Of a stretch of 64,000 nucleotides of DNA, positions 62,258 through 64,000 are shown piece by piece. The first letter of the stretch is position 1; each line of letters opens with the position of its first letter. The position numbers and the translations under genes are program-made. Source of the DNA: Halichondria panicea (lineage: Eukaryota > Porifera > Demospongiae > Suberitida > Halichondriidae); contig NC_087383.1 of assembly GCF_963675165.1 (NCBI RefSeq), forward strand, positions 372,001 through 436,000. Direction: 5' to 3'. Under the pieces are notes generated by a model. That model worked only from the letters and a program-made list of their open reading frames with translations. It had not been told where the DNA came from and made no database searches.

Positions 62258-62539
62258 TTTTAAGGCTATGACCTACACAAAGAGAAGAAGCTTAAAGGTC
62301 ACATGCATGCAATTGCTTAATTGAGGATATTCATAAGAAAACATGATCCACCCCATGTACATCTCATGGGACTACCATATTTATGTGCTGATGTTGTACT
62401 ATGCATAACAGGATAACACCTGCTTGATGTGTGGGGATGAATATTGTTAACCTTTGTGTATTGGTAGTTATTTTGGCCTGCATATGGTATAGCTACTGCA
62501 TTATTGGGATAAGCCGCTTGGCCTAGAGATCAGTTGGAG
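62258..62539. promoter_or_regulatory. Shared upstream region of the 61.6 and 62.5 kb genes
   Basis: 282 bp between divergent ATGs, AT-rich, without a motif I can name. A common promoter is inferred from the spacing. Confidence 0.35.
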
Positions 62540-63362
62540 ATGGGGAATGTAAATTCGGGATCAACAACTCTGCACCAAAAGGTTTGTTATCAGGGTTTGT
62601 CGATATAATTATATAGTTAATGTTGTTTTCTCTGTATAGCAGCTAGATGGCATACAGCTAGATGGCATACTGCTAGACGATGAGCTCTCGATCGCTACAA
62701 AGTGCATTCAAGATCGTCATTCTCAGTTGATAAAAAAGCTTCTGTGTTCACTTTTCGAACACCTCGACTCGATTCACACAGCCCAGGAATTTCTGCTTTC
62801 CCAACCGATGCATTCTTTGATAACTCACAAAGAGCGTACACACATTGTACATGCTCAGTCTTCTCAAGAATTGCTGGAAGTTTGCTCTGGAAAGTTCAGG
62901 TGGTACGATAGCATGGCACTGGAGGAGCTATTTGAGTTCATTCAAAGAAATGAATTAGAAATGAAGATGAAGCATCTAAAAGATGAAATTCTTCTGGTGG
63001 TTCGCCAGTTTTTTGAGGAACATGGTCGAATCATCAAGGATCCCTCGAGTGGTTGCACTATAGTTATGGTGGACTCTTACTTAAGACAGAGTGATTCTGA
63101 TGAGTGTATGATGTACAAGCTCTACCATTTGGCATCAGGTGCCTTAGCCCTGAAGAATGATAGTGCGCTACAACTTCAAGACACACAGCTCAAGAAAGAT
63201 TTGACACCACCAAATGATTCCTGCATTGGTAATGATCATGTTGGAAAGCTGCCGACGAGAATCCAGCACAAGACAAGTCTGACCAAGAGTAGGCGTTCTG
63301 ATAGGAGTTCGACAGGAGACTCACTCTCAGATGTTGATATTGACGAACTAACCTCTACATAA
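62540..63362 (+). CDS. Uncharacterised 254-aa protein with N-myristoylation signal, two exons
   Basis: Exons 62540-62581 and 62640-63362, phase 0, 58-bp intron. The N-terminus MGNVNSGSTTLHQK fits the myristoylation pattern MGxxxS, and it is encoded entirely by exon 1. Exon 2 begins with an in-tandem QLDGIQLDGILLDDE (a 15-bp duplication). A helical domain of about 120 residues follows (LIKKLLCSLFEHLDSIHTAQ, MALEELFEFIQRNELEMKMK, LVVRQFFEEHGRI). The tail is Ser/basic-rich (TSLTKSRRSDRSSTGDSLSD) and ends DVDIDELTST. I recognise no family. A membrane-anchored helical adaptor is a reasonable inference. The start was chosen because it joins in phase and has the lipidation signal. Confidence 0.62.
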
Positions 63363-63367
63363 TTCCA

Positions 63368-63793
63368 TTACATGATTGTATAATACTTTCTATATGCTGG
63401 GTGTCCAACTGTATATGTATATATGTGTGTCATAAACGATATGAAAATATGTATCAAGCAAATTGTGCAATTATAACATTCAGCATGAAAAATAAAATCG
63501 TAGAGTCCACAAGACACACCACACAGAGAGAACACACACACACAACCGGTCACATCCACTTGTTCAGTGAACTTGTCCTGACAAGCCATGTGTATCCTCT
63601 CACAGGTGGCAGGGCTGTCCAGTCGATAGTAGCCACTCACTTCACTTTCTGCCCGTGCAGCTGTGACGAGTGTGATGGCCTCCCTCATGCATGCAGGGCA
63701 GCCCCGCCATCTGTGAAAGGATACGCATGGCTCCCCTCCAGATATACACACTGCTCCAGGGTCACCAGACCAAGGCCCTGCATGTGTAAACAC
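63368..63793 (-). other. Possible minus-strand coding segment at the window edge
   Basis: A GC-richer open frame with CPACMREAITLVTAARAES, YYRLDSPATCERIHMACQDK and FTEQVDV, after a plausible acceptor (ACACATGCAG, exon end near 63777). The left part of the frame is AT-rich and probably non-coding. An overlapping frame (LEQCVYLEGSHAYPFTDGG) also looks protein-like, so the true structure is unclear. I cannot name the product; the rest of the gene would lie beyond 64000. Confidence 0.22.
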
Positions 63794-64000
63794 TCCCTCT
63801 ATTCCAGGCAGAGGGGGGTAGAACTACATTAAAACAGTCATATACATTACTAACACGGCCTTTCTATTACTCTATTGTACTTCGTAAAGATGATACTATC
63901 ACTTACTGTATACTATTCTAAGCATGCAAAATAAACTGTGATGTGCTTTGCAGTACATCACACTCGGTGATTTTGCTTTTGCCTGACAATTTAATGAAGC

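Overview
This is a gene-dense animal (metazoan) genomic window: about 19 protein-coding loci in 64 kb, nearly all with many short GT-AG introns, short shared 5' regions, and introns full of (CA)n microsatellites, minisatellites and MITE-like inverted-repeat elements. Gene content is metazoan: a CSPG4/NG2-type proteoglycan, ZFR, ZNF410, CCT3 and RPL36. The homeobox gene is intermediate between the BarH and Bsh classes, a class described from demosponges. My best inference is a sponge (Porifera), but that rests on one homeodomain, compactness and memory, not on a search.

Layout, left to right. 1-3397 (+): 3' part of a mannose-6-phosphate-receptor-like membrane protein. 4242-5075 (-): RERG-like small GTPase. 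5299-14402 (-): ZFR, 15 exons, rebuilt with consistent phases to 1023 aa. 14762-19429 (-): GALT, 12 exons, 354 aa. 19598-23008 (+): RPRD-type CTD-interacting protein, head-to-head with GALT. 23496-37095 (+): CSPG4-like proteoglycan, 2759 aa, with one 5.7 kb exon. 37624-38436 (+): Bar/Bsh-type homeobox gene with an eh1 motif. 39100-39362 (+): two-exon 59-aa single-pass membrane protein. 40568-45781 (+): ZNF410-type five-finger factor. 46167-48674 (+): MFS transporter of MFSD8 type. 48853-51042 (+): intronless chondroitin synthase/polymerizing-factor-like protein. 51096-52268 (-): dual-specificity phosphatase. 52410-54056 (+): intronless F-box protein. 54324-55683 (-): coiled-coil protein. 55914-59963 (-): CCT3. 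60174-60707 (+): RPL36. 61619-62257 (-) and 62540-63362 (+): head-to-head pair of proteins I cannot assign.

Most genes are unrelated housekeeping, RNA-processing, trafficking or signalling genes; no operon or pathway cluster is evident. One link is notable: a CSPG4-like core protein and a chondroitin-synthase-family protein lie about 12 kb apart. Four divergent pairs (GALT/RPRD, DUSP/F-box, CCT3/RPL36, and the 62.3-62.5 kb pair) have 140-285 bp between start codons.

The non-coding part is the more unusual half. (CA)n tracts sit, always as CA on the sense strand, directly before many 3' splice sites. Two minisatellites duplicate splice-site-like sequence at exon edges. A ~198-bp satellite fills, almost from splice site to splice site, one intron of CSPG4 and one of CCT3, in the same orientation relative to transcription. 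ZFR introns carry three copies of a foldback element, and at least six MITE-like elements share TACCGTA-type ends.
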